The position numbers and the translations under genes were made by a program. A DNA stretch of 64,000 bases from Sphingomonas lenta. GTDB lineage: Bacteria; Pseudomonadota; Alphaproteobacteria; Sphingomonadales; Sphingomonadaceae. The stretch lies in assembly GCF_002288825.1 (NCBI RefSeq), contig NZ_NSLI01000004.1, positions 308,501 through 372,500 of the forward strand. Reading direction: 5' to 3'. Below, piece by piece: positions 8,148-16,585 of the stretch (position 1 is its first letter; each line of letters starts with the position of its first letter). A model generated the notes under the pieces. That model was not told the origin of the DNA and made no database searches. It saw only the letters and a list, made by a program, of their open reading frames with translations.

Positions 8148-8717
8148 ATGGCGACGGTGGCGGAGCGGCAGGACCGCGTCTCGCATAGCGGTTACTCCAA
8201 GGTGGCGATCGCGCTGCACTGGACGATCGCCGTGCTGATCCTGGGCAACATCGCGGGCGCGCTCGTCGCGGAGTCGCTGGGCGACGAGATGGAGGCGTGG
8301 ATCTTCTCGGTCCACAAGTCGATCGGGCTGACCGTGCTTGCGCTGTCGCTCTTCCGGCTGGGCTGGCGGATCAGCCACGGCTTTCCGCGCCTGCCGGGCG
8401 ATACGCCGGGCTGGGACGCGGTGCTGGCGCGCGCGACGCACGTCGCCTTTTACTTCCTCATGATCGCGGTGCCGCTCGCGGGTTGGGCGATGGTGTCGGC
8501 GGGTCCGCGGCCGCTCCACTGGTTCTGGCTGTTCGACGTACCCAAGCTCCCCGTCTCCCGCGCTCTGGCGGGCGTGGCGCACGAGGCGCACGAGATACTG
8601 GCGTTCGCGACGCTGGGGCTGGCGGTGCTGCACGTCGCGGGCGCGCTCAAGCACCACCTGATCGACCGCGACGACGTGCTCCAGCGCATGCTGCCGCTGG
8701 TGCGGCGGCGCGCTTAA
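8148..8717 (+). CDS. Cytochrome b561-family membrane protein
   Basis: 189 residues with four hydrophobic segments. Conserved histidines occur in the family positions: IALHWTIAV in helix 1, FSVHKSIGLTV in helix 2, and EAHEILAF plus VLHVAGALKHH near the end. These coordinate two b hemes in diheme b561 proteins, which move electrons between quinol or other donors and acceptors. GGAGG precedes the ATG. Its TAA stop overlaps, tail to tail, that of the convergent glycoside hydrolase gene (shared TTAA at 8714-8717). Confidence 0.9.
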   Translation: MATVAERQDRVSHSGYSKVAIALHWTIAVLILGNIAGALVAESLGDEMEAWIFSVHKSIGLTVLALSLFRLGWRISHGFPRLPGDTPGWDAVLARATHVAFYFLMIAVPLAGWAMVSAGPRPLHWFWLFDVPKLPVSRALAGVAHEAHEILAFATLGLAVLHVAGALKHHLIDRDDVLQRMLPLVRRRA

Positions 8718-10135
8718 GGGAGCCGCCGGATCGCGAAGGCGCGGTCGGGGCCGATCGGGGAGGGCGTGAATCGCAAGCCCCCGCCCCGCGCCTCGGCGGT
8801 GAGCTCCTCGACCACGCGGCCGGCGCTCGTGTTCCAGCCCGTCACGCGGTAGCGGCCTTCCGCCAGGCCGGGTACGCTGACCGAAGGCGCTACCGGCTCG
8901 ACGTCGGCGCGCACCCGACCATCGGGCGCCAGCGCGTTGCGGCGGAGCAGCCAGACGAGCGCCTGGGTCTCGTCGCGGCACGCGAAGCGGTGGAAGCCCG
9001 TCGCCTTTACATCGGCCGACACGTTGGCGCGCCCGAACCGCGGCCAGTCGATCTGCGGCAGGAACCCCGCCATCGCCCTTTGCGCACGCCGCATGCCGGC
9101 CGTCAGCGTATGCGGCTTCCGGTTCGGCCAGCGCATGCCGCCGCCGACGCCGCCGCTCGCCAGGTGCGCCCAGCTCATATGCCGGAAATATTCGTCGTCG
9201 AACGGCTCGGGCAGCGTCTTCTTCTTGTCCTTGAAGCTGTGGATCGGCCCGTGCTCGGTATCGAGGAAGGGGCGGCCGTCGGTGATCTCGCCCAAGCAGT
9301 CGCGCACGACCCTGCCCATCGCCGTCGCGGGCGCGACCGTGTCCTTCGGGTCGTCGATCGAGCCCTCGCGATAGATGTGGATCGACGCGAAATCGAGGTC
9401 GGGGTGGCGGAAGATCGGCTCTTTGAGCGGCATGCGCGGCCGCCACCACAGCTCCGGCCCGAACAGCGACACCGTCTGCGGATGCGCGCGGCCGTAGAGG
9501 CGCCGCTCCAGCGTCCGCACATGATGCGACAGGTCGGCGATGAACTCGGGAAAGCAGTCCGCGCTGTCGCCGCCCTGCGCCGGGTGGATCTCGTTCCACA
9601 GGTCCCAGGCGAACAGCGCGCCCGACCCGCCCCAGCGCTCGACCATGAAGGTGAGCCTGGCCTTGATCGCGCTCCGCGTGTCGCCGCACAGCAGCATCTG
9701 CGACGGGTGCTTTAGCGGCCCGCCGTTCGCGACGTTCCACGGGTGGTGCCGCCAGTGCAGCCACATCCAGAACGTGTCGACCGGCGTCAGCAGGATCCGC
9801 ATGCCGACCCGCTCGCACATCTGGAACAGGTCGTCCCAGAGCTGCACCATGGCGGGCACCGGCCGCCCGGCGGGCCGCTCGAAATAGCGGTGCCGCACCT
9901 GCGCATACTCGACCATCAGCCGGAGCGTGTTGACGCCGTGCTCCGCCAGCCAGGTCAGGTGCCGTTCCACCTTGCCCAAGTCGCGCCGGCGGAACAGCCC
10001 TTCGAACTCGACCCAGGAGATCGCGTCGTTCTGGCCGATGGGCGTGAAGGGCCGCCCGTCCTCGTCGACGAAATACGGCGCGTCCGCCGCGACGCCGATC
10101 CAGGGAAGCGTCAGCCGCCGGTCGTCGCGGGCCAT
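8714..10135 (-). CDS. Glycoside hydrolase, clan GH-A (GH5/cellulase-like), cytoplasmic
   Basis: 473 residues with no signal peptide. The TIM-barrel features of clan GH-A are visible: HGVNTLRLMVEYAQV near residue 66, the acid/base motif AWDLWNEIH with E182, and the nucleophile strand FLDTEHGP with E294. A C-terminal beta-rich segment (residues about 370-473) follows. Related enzymes hydrolyse beta-1,4-mannans, glucans or similar chains; the exact substrate is not readable from sequence. Lack of a signal peptide suggests action on imported or intracellular oligosaccharides. Confidence 0.75.
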   Translation of the reverse strand: MARDDRRLTLPWIGVAADAPYFVDEDGRPFTPIGQNDAISWVEFEGLFRRRDLGKVERHLTWLAEHGVNTLRLMVEYAQVRHRYFERPAGRPVPAMVQLWDDLFQMCERVGMRILLTPVDTFWMWLHWRHHPWNVANGGPLKHPSQMLLCGDTRSAIKARLTFMVERWGGSGALFAWDLWNEIHPAQGGDSADCFPEFIADLSHHVRTLERRLYGRAHPQTVSLFGPELWWRPRMPLKEPIFRHPDLDFASIHIYREGSIDDPKDTVAPATAMGRVVRDCLGEITDGRPFLDTEHGPIHSFKDKKKTLPEPFDDEYFRHMSWAHLASGGVGGGMRWPNRKPHTLTAGMRRAQRAMAGFLPQIDWPRFGRANVSADVKATGFHRFACRDETQALVWLLRRNALAPDGRVRADVEPVAPSVSVPGLAEGRYRVTGWNTSAGRVVEELTAEARGGGLRFTPSPIGPDRAFAIRRLP

Positions 10136-10224
10136 GTCAGAGCGTCATATCCGTGTGGGGCGTCCAGAGTAGCCGGCAGAGTAGCCGGATCACCCCCAAC
10201 CGAGCGGCGGCTGGCGGGTTCCCG

Positions 10225-10725
10225 CTAGCGTCCGCGCAAACGCGACCAGACCCAGCGCCAGAACCGCGCCTCCAGCAGCATGAGGCGGGCGAGCAGGGGA
10301 GGGACGCCCCGCCGCTCGATCGCGGCGGCGTCCGGCTTCTTCGAGAACGCGACGCGCACAACGGCGACGAGGATCGCAGCCTCTGCGACCACCAGCACCG
10401 CGATCCTCACCCAGCGCAGCGGCGCCACCGCCGCCAGCACCACCTCCGACGCGTCGGGAGTCAGCCATCGCGCGAACCACAGCCCGGCGCACGCCATCGC
10501 CAGCACGCGTAAGCCGAGTGTGCGGCCGCCCACCGTTCCGCGGAGGTGCAGCGCATAGAGCGCCGGCACGAACAGGCACCAGTCGAACAGCAGCGCCGCC
10601 TCGCCGAGCCGCGCTTCCGCTCCCCAGTCGGCGGTCGCGCTCATGGAGTAGGAGGCGAGCAGCGCGAACGGCAGCAGGACGTGGAACCAGTGACGGCGCG
10701 CGAACGGTGCGAGCTGAAGCGGCAT
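10225..10725 (-). CDS. Small integral membrane protein, unknown function
   Basis: 166 residues from an ATG at 10725 preceded by GGGAGG. Four to five hydrophobic segments are visible (WFHVLLPFALLASY, LLFDWCLFVPALYAL, VLAMACAGLWFARWL, IAVLVVAEAAILVAVV), followed by a basic cytoplasmic tail ending FWRWVWSRLRGR. I recognise no family. It is divergent from the cell wall hydrolase gene, with about 100 bases between the two starts. Confidence 0.65.
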   Translation of the reverse strand: MPLQLAPFARRHWFHVLLPFALLASYSMSATADWGAEARLGEAALLFDWCLFVPALYALHLRGTVGGRTLGLRVLAMACAGLWFARWLTPDASEVVLAAVAPLRWVRIAVLVVAEAAILVAVVRVAFSKKPDAAAIERRGVPPLLARLMLLEARFWRWVWSRLRGR

Positions 10726-10831
10726 GGCGAAACCTCCCGTTGCGCCACCGTAACGGCTGTTCCGCGCGTCGCCAGTGGTCCGGACCCGGTTTAACCCCGT
10801 CCTAACCACGCCCGTCCTATTGCGGCACGGC

Positions 10832-11779
10832 ATGTTGAAGCTAGTGGGCATGGGCGCGTCGACGATCGCGGCGTTGGGGACGACGCTGGGCGTGTACGCG
10901 TCACGCGTGCCCGTCGAGCCGCGCAGCCGGATCAAGGACCGGCAGATCATCGCCGACGCCAAGCCGCTGCTCGAGAAGATGGAGCTCAACGTCCCCGATC
11001 TGCGCACGGCCGATCTCGACGACCTCCCCGCGGCCGCGACGCCCGCGATCGGCGGCGGCTACGTCCCTCCGCCCTTCGCGCTCGCCGCGCGCACGCCCGA
11101 CGACGCGACACGCGCTCTCGAATGCCTGACCCAGGCCGTCTATTACGAAGCGGGCAACGAGCCGCTCGACGGCCAGCGCGCCGTCGCGCAGGTGGTGCTC
11201 AACCGCGTCCGCGACCGCGCCTTTCCCGCCAGCGTCTGCGGCGTCGTATACCAGGGCTCGCACCGCCGCACCGGCTGCCAGTTCACCTTCACCTGCGACG
11301 GCTCGCTCCGCCGCCGGCCCGTGCCCTCGCTCTGGACGCGCGCGCAAGCCGTGGCGCAGGCGGCGCTGGGCGGCGAGGTGTACGCGCCCGTGGGCTCGGC
11401 GACGCACTACCACGCGAACTACGTCTCGCCCTGGTGGGTGCCCAGCCTCACGCGCATCGGCTCGGTCGGCGCGCACATCTTCTACCGCTGGCGCGGCGCG
11501 CTCGAGCGCGCGCTGACCTTTCGCCAATCCTATGCCGGCGCGGAGCCCGGCGCGGCCTCCTCCGCGCCGATGGCGGCCGCGGCGCAACTCGAGGCGGACG
11601 ACGGCCCGGCCGTGCGCGTGCACCGCGCCGGCGCGCCCGCGACCGCCGCGGTCACGGTGCAGGGCGTCCGCATCCACCGCCGGGACCTGCCCGTCGCCGC
11701 CACGCCGATCGACGACACCGCCGACAGGCTGGAGGTGGTCGACGGCGCGGTGATCGCCGCCGAGAGCGACCCGGTCTAG
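10832..11779 (+). CDS. Cell wall hydrolase, SleB/hydrolase_2 family
   Basis: About 315 residues from ATG 10832; an in-frame ATG at 10775 is the alternative. An N-terminal hydrophobic segment (GMGASTIAALGTTLGVYA) acts as signal or anchor. The catalytic domain begins ECLTQAVYYEAGNEPLDGQRAVAQVVLNRV and includes GCQFTFTCDGSL and the histidine-containing ATHYHANYVSPWW, the signature of SleB-like lytic transglycosylases/amidases that cut peptidoglycan. The C-terminal 80 residues are low-complexity and probably disordered. In alphaproteobacteria such proteins remodel the wall during growth or division. Confidence 0.85.
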   Translation: MLKLVGMGASTIAALGTTLGVYASRVPVEPRSRIKDRQIIADAKPLLEKMELNVPDLRTADLDDLPAAATPAIGGGYVPPPFALAARTPDDATRALECLTQAVYYEAGNEPLDGQRAVAQVVLNRVRDRAFPASVCGVVYQGSHRRTGCQFTFTCDGSLRRRPVPSLWTRAQAVAQAALGGEVYAPVGSATHYHANYVSPWWVPSLTRIGSVGAHIFYRWRGALERALTFRQSYAGAEPGAASSAPMAAAAQLEADDGPAVRVHRAGAPATAAVTVQGVRIHRRDLPVAATPIDDTADRLEVVDGAVIAAESDPV

Positions 11780-11788
11780 CTCGGACGC

Positions 11789-12562
11789 TCAGCCCCCGTC
11801 CGCACGCGCCGGCTTGCGGCGCCGCGCCCTGCGCTCCGCCGCCGCCGCTTCCGCGCGCATGGCGCGTTCCTGCAGCTCGACCACGGCCATGACCCTGCGC
11901 CGAACCTCCTCGATCGTCACCTCGCGCCGGGCGGGCTGATAGGCGCGGCCCAGGCCCGCGACCCGCGCCTTGTGGAGCCAGAGCGCCTGGAGCGCCTGGT
12001 CGAACGAGATCGGCTCCAACACCGCGTCCGCCGTCAGTTCCTCGTCGCCCAGCATCCTGCCCGCCGACGCGGCCATCTCGATGGACAGGCGGTCGTACCC
12101 GTGCTCGACCGCCGTCCTCCACCGCTCGGCGAAATCGGGCCAGCGCGTGCGGTGGTTGTACGCCGACGCCTGGCTCAGCCCCACCTCGGCGCAGGCGCGC
12201 TTGACGTTGCAGCACGCCGCCAGCGTCGCCAGGAACCGCGCCTCCAGCCGCGGCGTCCACTGCTTCTCCCGCGCGCGGGCCACCTGCGTCCAGCGCCCGT
12301 TGGACTCGCGCACCGTCAGCTCCTCGCCGTTCTACGTGCGCCACTTGGCCGCCGGCCCCACGCCCGCGGCCCGATCGAGCCGCGCCTCGGCCGAGGCGAT
12401 CGCCGCCTCCATCTCGGCCCTGAACGCGGGGTCGCCCGCGCGGTGCAGCGACACCCAGGACCGCGACACCTTGGCCCGCTCGGCGGCGAGCGTCTGGTTG
12501 CCCGTCTCCGCCAACGCCTTGAAGAACGCCGCCCGCCGCCGCTCGCTCGTCTTCGCGCTCAC
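11789..12562 (-). pseudogene. Tandem-HTH (phage terminase small subunit-like) gene interrupted by an amber codon
   Basis: A paralog of the intact gene at 15690-16430. From GTG 12562 it reads SAKTSERRRAAFFKALAETG and continues to KWRT, then TAG at 12332-12334, then NGEELTVRESNGRW to the normal end. In the intact copy the same place reads ACG CAG GAC GGC, so one C-to-T change (CAG to TAG) made the stop. The rest of the frame is undamaged, which suggests a recent mutation, nonsense suppression or reinitiation at GTG 12313. Both halves carry a helix-turn-helix like those of phage terminase small subunits. Confidence 0.8.
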
Positions 12563-12582
12563 CTTTCCGCCTCCCCGAAGTT

Positions 12583-12625
12583 CGTCCCGACTCGGGGGTT
12601 AGGCGGGACCCGATCGTGTAGGACA
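12583..12625 (-). promoter_or_regulatory. Conserved upstream motif of HTH paralog, copy A
   Basis: On the minus strand TGTCCTACA (12625-12617) is followed at an offset of 34 bases by TCGGGACG (12590-12583), just before the start of the HTH pseudogene. The same two blocks with the same offset precede the intact paralog. Probably a promoter or operator. Confidence 0.5.
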
Positions 12626-12651
12626 CCCTGGAATGAGCGGGTTGAAGGCCG

Positions 12652-12681
12652 AATGTCCGCAATGGGTGGAAAGCGGACATT
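12652..12681 (+). repeat. AATGTCCGC...GCGGACATT palindromic repeat, copy 1
   Basis: A 9-bp perfect inverted repeat around AATGGGTGGAAA. When translated on the opposite strand this family yields the NVRFPPIADI-type peptide familiar from spurious sphingomonad ORFs. A second copy lies at 13095 in the same orientation. Confidence 0.8.
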
Positions 12682-12890
12682 GCCGTGAGGTCGTGTCTTT
12701 GCAGACGATGCTCTACGCGAACGGTCAAGACCGGCTTCCTGCCTCATCCATAAGTTGAATGCATTCCGCTTCCCCATCTAGCGAGGAGGCAATAAAAAGA
12801 CCGCTTTCTATGCCGGCGGGCGTCGGCCAGCCATGCGTTACATAGTCATATACTGGACATCAGAAAAGTAACCTTGGAGAGTTCGACCGC

Positions 12891-13019
12891 ATGAAGTTCC
12901 GTATCAAACTGGCTATAGTAGGACTGCTAATCCTAATTAGCATTTCCGTATACCTGTACAGCACAAATTGTTGTGGTGGTGCTATTGGTGGCGCATGCCG
13001 CAGAGACCTGAATATTTGA
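12891..13019 (+). CDS. Small single-span membrane peptide (42 aa), unknown
   Basis: ATG 12891 with GGAGAG upstream opens a 42-codon frame: MKFRIKLAIVGLLILISISV, then YLYSTNCCGGAIGG and a short charged tail. Basic residues precede one hydrophobic helix of about 17-20 residues, followed by an adjacent cysteine pair and a glycine-rich stretch, so it is probably an inner-membrane peptide or a short exported or lipid-modified one. The gene is much less GC-rich than its neighbours and sits between two same-orientation palindromic repeats, suggesting acquisition. No family is recognised, and expression is unproven. Confidence 0.5.
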   Translation: MKFRIKLAIVGLLILISISVYLYSTNCCGGAIGGACRRDLNI

Positions 13020-13094
13020 GAACATCTGGATTTTCGACCTATAATAGTCTCTAGTTTGACGCGAGATTCTGCGCACTGTCTGCTGTAGATGGAT

Positions 13095-13124
13095 AATGTC
13101 CGCAATGGGTCGAAAGCGGTCATT
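13095..13124 (+). repeat. AATGTCCGC...GCGGTCATT palindromic repeat, copy 2
   Basis: Same element as 12652-12681 with one mismatch in the right arm. The two copies bracket about 410 bases of low-GC DNA with the 42-aa ORF. Confidence 0.75.
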
Positions 13125-13297
13125 CGCGTTAAGCGCTGCTTCGGGCCGGGTACCTATCTCCGGCGGCTCGTGCCGGCCACGGCCGGGCCGTCGGGCGCGG
13201 TGCCGTCCGCGGCGTGGAACCTGTGCAACCGGCCCCCTCCCGATCCGGCCGCAGGGGAGCAAGGCGCAGGGTCGGGCGTTGTCGGGCGGGAAGCAAC

Positions 13298-13573
13298 ATG
13301 GGGAGGATCGCCGTGATCGCAGCGCTGCTGTTGTGCCAAGCCGCACCCGACATCGAACTGCGGGCGACCGCGCGGGCGCGATCCGTCGAGATCGAGCGGG
13401 CGGGGGAGGCGAGCCTGACGGTGCGCTCCGATCCGCCCGGCGGCGACGTGGTGGACGTGCGTGCGCCCCGCGCCGACGGGCGCCGCCGCCTGCGCGACGT
13501 GCGGGTGGACGTGGTCGCGGAGGCGCGCATCGCCGATCCCCAGGAACGGCCCGCAACCGAAAGCCCGCGCTGA
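13298..13573 (+). CDS. Small exported hypothetical protein
   Basis: 91 residues from ATG 13298 (GGGAAG upstream; GTG 13313 is a less likely alternative). MGRIAVIAALLLCQAAPD looks like a short signal peptide. The mature part is charged and beta-prone ([24 protein letters not shown]) and ends in an arginine/proline-rich tail. It recognises no family. It lies 31 bases upstream of, and is probably cotranscribed with, the next exported protein gene. Confidence 0.6.
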   Translation: MGRIAVIAALLLCQAAPDIELRATARARSVEIERAGEASLTVRSDPPGGDVVDVRAPRADGRRRLRDVRVDVVAEARIADPQERPATESPR

Positions 13574-13604
13574 CGTTACGCCTCCGCAACAGGGAGGTTC
13601 ATTG

Positions 13605-14309
13605 ATGCGTGTTAGTGTTCTCGGCGCGGCGCTCGCCGCGTGCGTCCTCGCCGCGCCCGCGCTGGCGCAGGATCGCCGCCAGCCGCAGCGAACGGGCCAG
13701 CCCTCGCCGCTCGCGCAACAGGCGATGGCGGGCGGGCAGCAGCCCGACGTGCTGCTCGACGTGCCCAATCTCTCGGTGGACGAGATCACGCTGGAGGTGA
13801 GCAACCTGCGCGCCGACATCGCGCTCGATGCGCGCCTCGCCAACCTGCTCAAGCTGACGGCGGGGGCGAACGTCGGCATCGACCAGGTCAAGATCGGCAT
13901 CAAGGGCGTACAGGCGCAGGCGACGCTGATCGTCCGGCTAGAGAATGTCCGCGCGATCATCGAGCGGACGCTGCAGACGCTCGACAACAACCCGCAGATC
14001 GTGACGCAGCTGCTGAACACCGTCGACAACACGGTGGGCACCGTCGGTGGGGTCGCGAACAACGCGGTCGGGACCGTGGGCGGCGTCGCCAACAATGCGG
14101 TGGGTGCGGTGGGCCAGATCGCCGGCTCGGCGCTCCGGACCGGCCAGGTGCTGAACCTCGGCCAGCTCGGGCTGTCCCAGCTCGGCCAGACGGTGAACGC
14201 CGCCGGCCAGACGGTGCGCCAGGTCCGCGACCGGAGCGGCGCGGTGCTGGAGGTGGTCACCGATCAGGCCAACCGCATCGTCTCCAGCCGCGCGCTGCCG
14301 CGGCAGTGA
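13605..14309 (+). CDS. Periplasmic hypothetical protein with VGTVGGVANNA repeats
   Basis: 234 residues from ATG 13605 with GGGAGG upstream. MRVSVLGAALAACVLAAPALAQ is a signal peptide cut after AQ. The middle (LDVPNLSVDEITLEVSNLRADIALDARLANLLKL, cited in part) is amphipathic and helical, and residues about 145-172 contain tandem (N)TVGTVGGVANNAV units followed by further glutamine/leucine repeats. This resembles small exported coil-forming proteins of unknown role seen in alphaproteobacteria. It is convergent with the Hsp70-like gene, with one base between the stops. Confidence 0.7.
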   Translation: MRVSVLGAALAACVLAAPALAQDRRQPQRTGQPSPLAQQAMAGGQQPDVLLDVPNLSVDEITLEVSNLRADIALDARLANLLKLTAGANVGIDQVKIGIKGVQAQATLIVRLENVRAIIERTLQTLDNNPQIVTQLLNTVDNTVGTVGGVANNAVGTVGGVANNAVGAVGQIAGSALRTGQVLNLGQLGLSQLGQTVNAAGQTVRQVRDRSGAVLEVVTDQANRIVSSRALPRQ

Positions 14310-14310
14310 T

Positions 14311-15606
14311 CTAGGCCGCCCAGGCCGCCGGGTCGGGCTCGCCGCCGATCAGCGCCAATCCGTGCGCGATCGAGGTGAGCTCGCCCCCGGCCGCGATCCG
14401 CTCCCCGCCGAACCGCCGCTCGAACAGGGCGCGCACCGCCGGAACGAGCGACGTGCCCCCGGTCAGGAACACGCGGTCGATCCCCTCCGGCCCGACCGCG
14501 GCCGCGGCGAGCGCGCGCTCCAGCGCCGCCTCGATCCGCGCCAAGTCCTCGGCGATCCAGCCCTCGAACTCCTCGCGCCTGACCTCCGCCGCGATCGCGA
14601 CGCCGCCGCCCTCGAACCGGAACTCGGCCCTGTCCTCCGCCGACAGCGCGCGCTTCACTCGCCCCACCGCGTCGTAGAGCGGAAAGCCCTGCTCGTGCTC
14701 GATCAGCGCGATCATGCGCCCGATCGGCTCCGGGTCGAGCGCGTCGCGCTGTAGCCGCCTGAGCTCGTCCAGCGTCCGCCGGTTGCGCATTAAGGCCAGC
14801 CGCGACCAGTCGGCGAACTCCGCGAACCAGCCGCCCGGTATCTCCAGCACCTTGCCCATCGAGCGATATCGCCCGCCCTTGCCCAGCATCGGCAGCACCA
14901 GCCGGTCGACGATGCGCCGGTCGAACCGGTCGCCCGCGATCCCCACCCCCGCCGACGCCAGCGGCTCGCAGCGCCGTGTCGCGCCCGGCTCGCCCACGCG
15001 CACCACCGAGAAGTCGGTCGTGCCGCCGCCGAAGTCCGCCACCAGCACGGTGGCCGGCTCGCTCAGCCGCGACGCGTAGCTGTAGGCGGCACCGAGCGGT
15101 TCATAGACATAGTGGAGCTCGACGCCGAACTCCCCCAGCATCAGGTCGTAGCGCCGCCGCGCGAGCTCGGGATCGGGCCGCGCGCCCGCCCACTCCACCG
15201 GCCGACCCACCACCACGCGCCGCGGCCGCTCGTCCAGCGCGCCGCCCGCGTGCCGCACGAGGCGCTGCAGGAACAGCCGCCCGAAATCCTCGAAGCGGTA
15301 CGGCTTGCCGAAGATCAGCGCCCGCTCGAAGCTCGCGCTCGCCGCCACCGTCTTGAACGACTGGACGAAGCGGCTGTCGAGCGGCGACTGGAGATACTCG
15401 TCGATCGCCCAAGGCCCCGCTTCGCACGCGATCCCGTTCCAGGCGCGCTCCTCCTCCCAGAAGCACAACGCGGAGCGGAACACCGCGCCCGTTCCGTCCG
15501 CGAACTCGACCAGCTCGGACCCGCCCGCGCCGTCCCCGAGCGCGACCACGGTGTTGGTGGTGCCGAAATCGAGCCCGAGCGCATGGGCGGGCGGTTCGCC
15601 GTTCAC
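14311..15606 (-). CDS. Hsp70-family (YegD-like) protein
   Basis: 431 residues from a GTG at 15606. It carries the actin/Hsp70 ATPase motifs: phosphate-1 LGLDFGTTNTVVALG, phosphate-2 VLVADFGGGTTDFSVV, and the adenosine-type motif VFLTGGTSLVPAVRALF. It lacks the C-terminal substrate-binding half of DnaK, as do YegD proteins, which are compact Hsp70-like ATPases of unclear substrate. Expected in the cytoplasm, perhaps as a specialised chaperone. Its upstream neighbour is the intact tandem-HTH gene on the same strand. Confidence 0.88.
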   Translation of the reverse strand: MNGEPPAHALGLDFGTTNTVVALGDGAGGSELVEFADGTGAVFRSALCFWEEERAWNGIACEAGPWAIDEYLQSPLDSRFVQSFKTVAASASFERALIFGKPYRFEDFGRLFLQRLVRHAGGALDERPRRVVVGRPVEWAGARPDPELARRRYDLMLGEFGVELHYVYEPLGAAYSYASRLSEPATVLVADFGGGTTDFSVVRVGEPGATRRCEPLASAGVGIAGDRFDRRIVDRLVLPMLGKGGRYRSMGKVLEIPGGWFAEFADWSRLALMRNRRTLDELRRLQRDALDPEPIGRMIALIEHEQGFPLYDAVGRVKRALSAEDRAEFRFEGGGVAIAAEVRREEFEGWIAEDLARIEAALERALAAAAVGPEGIDRVFLTGGTSLVPAVRALFERRFGGERIAAGGELTSIAHGLALIGGEPDPAAWAA

Positions 15607-15689
15607 GAAGGTGTCCTTGGCCGATGGTGGGGAGCCCGCCGCGCGGGGGCGCGCCTATGGCACGCGCCGGGCTCCCACGCAACGCGCGC

Positions 15690-16430
15690 TCAGCCGCCGT
15701 CCGAAGCTCCCCGCCGCTCGGCGTCGCGCATGCGCTCGATCGCCTCGAACTTCGCGAGGATCGACTCCGACAGCTCCTCCAGCGAGCGCGGACGCCGCCA
15801 GCGGCCGGGCGCGCGGCCGACGCCCAGGACGCGCGCCTTGTGTAGCCTGAGCGCCTGGAGCGCCTCGTCGAGCGAGATGGGCGGCATCACCAGCTCGGGC
15901 GCCATGTCGCGGTCGCCCAGCGCCGCCCCGACGGACGCCGCGATCGACATGGCGAGCTCGTCATAGCCGTCCTCGATCGCCTCGTCCCAGCGCCGCGCGA
16001 AATCGTGCCAGCGCCGCCGATGGTTGTACGCGGACGCGGGGCTCAGCCCCACGACGGCGCAGGCGCGCTTGACGTTGCAGCACCGGGCGAGCGCCTGGAG
16101 GAACCGCTCCTCCGCCCGCGGCGTCCACTGCTTCACCCGGGCGCGCGCCACCTGCGTCCAGCGCCCGTTCGAACCCCTGACCGCCAGCTCCTCGCCGTCC
16201 TGCGTCGCCCACCGGCGCGCCGGACCCACGCCCGTGGCCTGATCGAGCCGCCCCTTCGCCGCCGCGACCGCCGCGTCCATCTCGGCCTTGAACGCGGGGT
16301 CGCCCGCGCGGTGCAGCGTCACCCACGACCGCGACACCTTGGCCCGTTCCGCCGCCAGCGTCTGGTTGCCCGTCTCCGCCAGCGCCGCGAAGAACGCCGC
16401 CCGCCGCCGCTCGCTCGTTCTCGCCGTCAT
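15690..16430 (-). CDS. Tandem helix-turn-helix protein, phage terminase small subunit-like
   Basis: 246 residues from ATG 16430 with GGGAGAATAGGG upstream. Two similar units are visible, each with a phBC6A51-type HTH: residues about 18-60 (ETGNQTLAAERAKVSRSWV) and about 105-150 (CCNVKRACAVVGLSPASAYNH). Single units of this kind form the DNA-binding part of phage terminase small subunits. No other phage genes are near, so it is more likely a domesticated DNA-binding protein or regulator. The paralog at 11789-12562 has lost function or is suppressed at an amber codon. Confidence 0.7.
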   Translation of the reverse strand: MTARTSERRRAAFFAALAETGNQTLAAERAKVSRSWVTLHRAGDPAFKAEMDAAVAAAKGRLDQATGVGPARRWATQDGEELAVRGSNGRWTQVARARVKQWTPRAEERFLQALARCCNVKRACAVVGLSPASAYNHRRRWHDFARRWDEAIEDGYDELAMSIAASVGAALGDRDMAPELVMPPISLDEALQALRLHKARVLGVGRAPGRWRRPRSLEELSESILAKFEAIERMRDAERRGASDGG

Positions 16431-16450
16431 CCCTATTCTCCCGCGCTGTC

Positions 16451-16493
16451 CGTCCCGACTCGGAGGCTAGGCGAGGGCGGAGGCTGTAGGACA
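16451..16493 (-). promoter_or_regulatory. Conserved upstream motif of HTH paralog, copy B
   Basis: On the minus strand TGTCCTACA (16493-16485) precedes TCGGGACG (16458-16451) with the same 34-base offset as copy A, plus a shared CCTA(G/A) block between. It lies about 20 bases upstream of the ATG of the intact HTH gene. Confidence 0.5.
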
Positions 16494-16540
16494 GAGCCGT
16501 TCGCACCTTTCCGACAGACCAACGCGCGGCTCCTCCCACC

Positions 16541-16585
16541 CGTCACCCCGGACTTGTTCCGGGGTCCATCGCTGTCCGGGTAAGC
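16541..16585. repeat. CCCCGGACTTGTTCCGGGG-type repeat, single arm
   Basis: Only the left half of the element seen at 2766 and 33958 is present: gtcaccccggacttgttccg followed by gggtccatcgctgtccggg. No matching right arm follows, so it is a truncated copy. Confidence 0.75.

Noticed and set aside
12559..12777. A 72-codon frame containing NVRFPPIADI
   Set aside because: Produced by translation of the AATGTCCGC palindromic repeat; this peptide is a familiar artefact.
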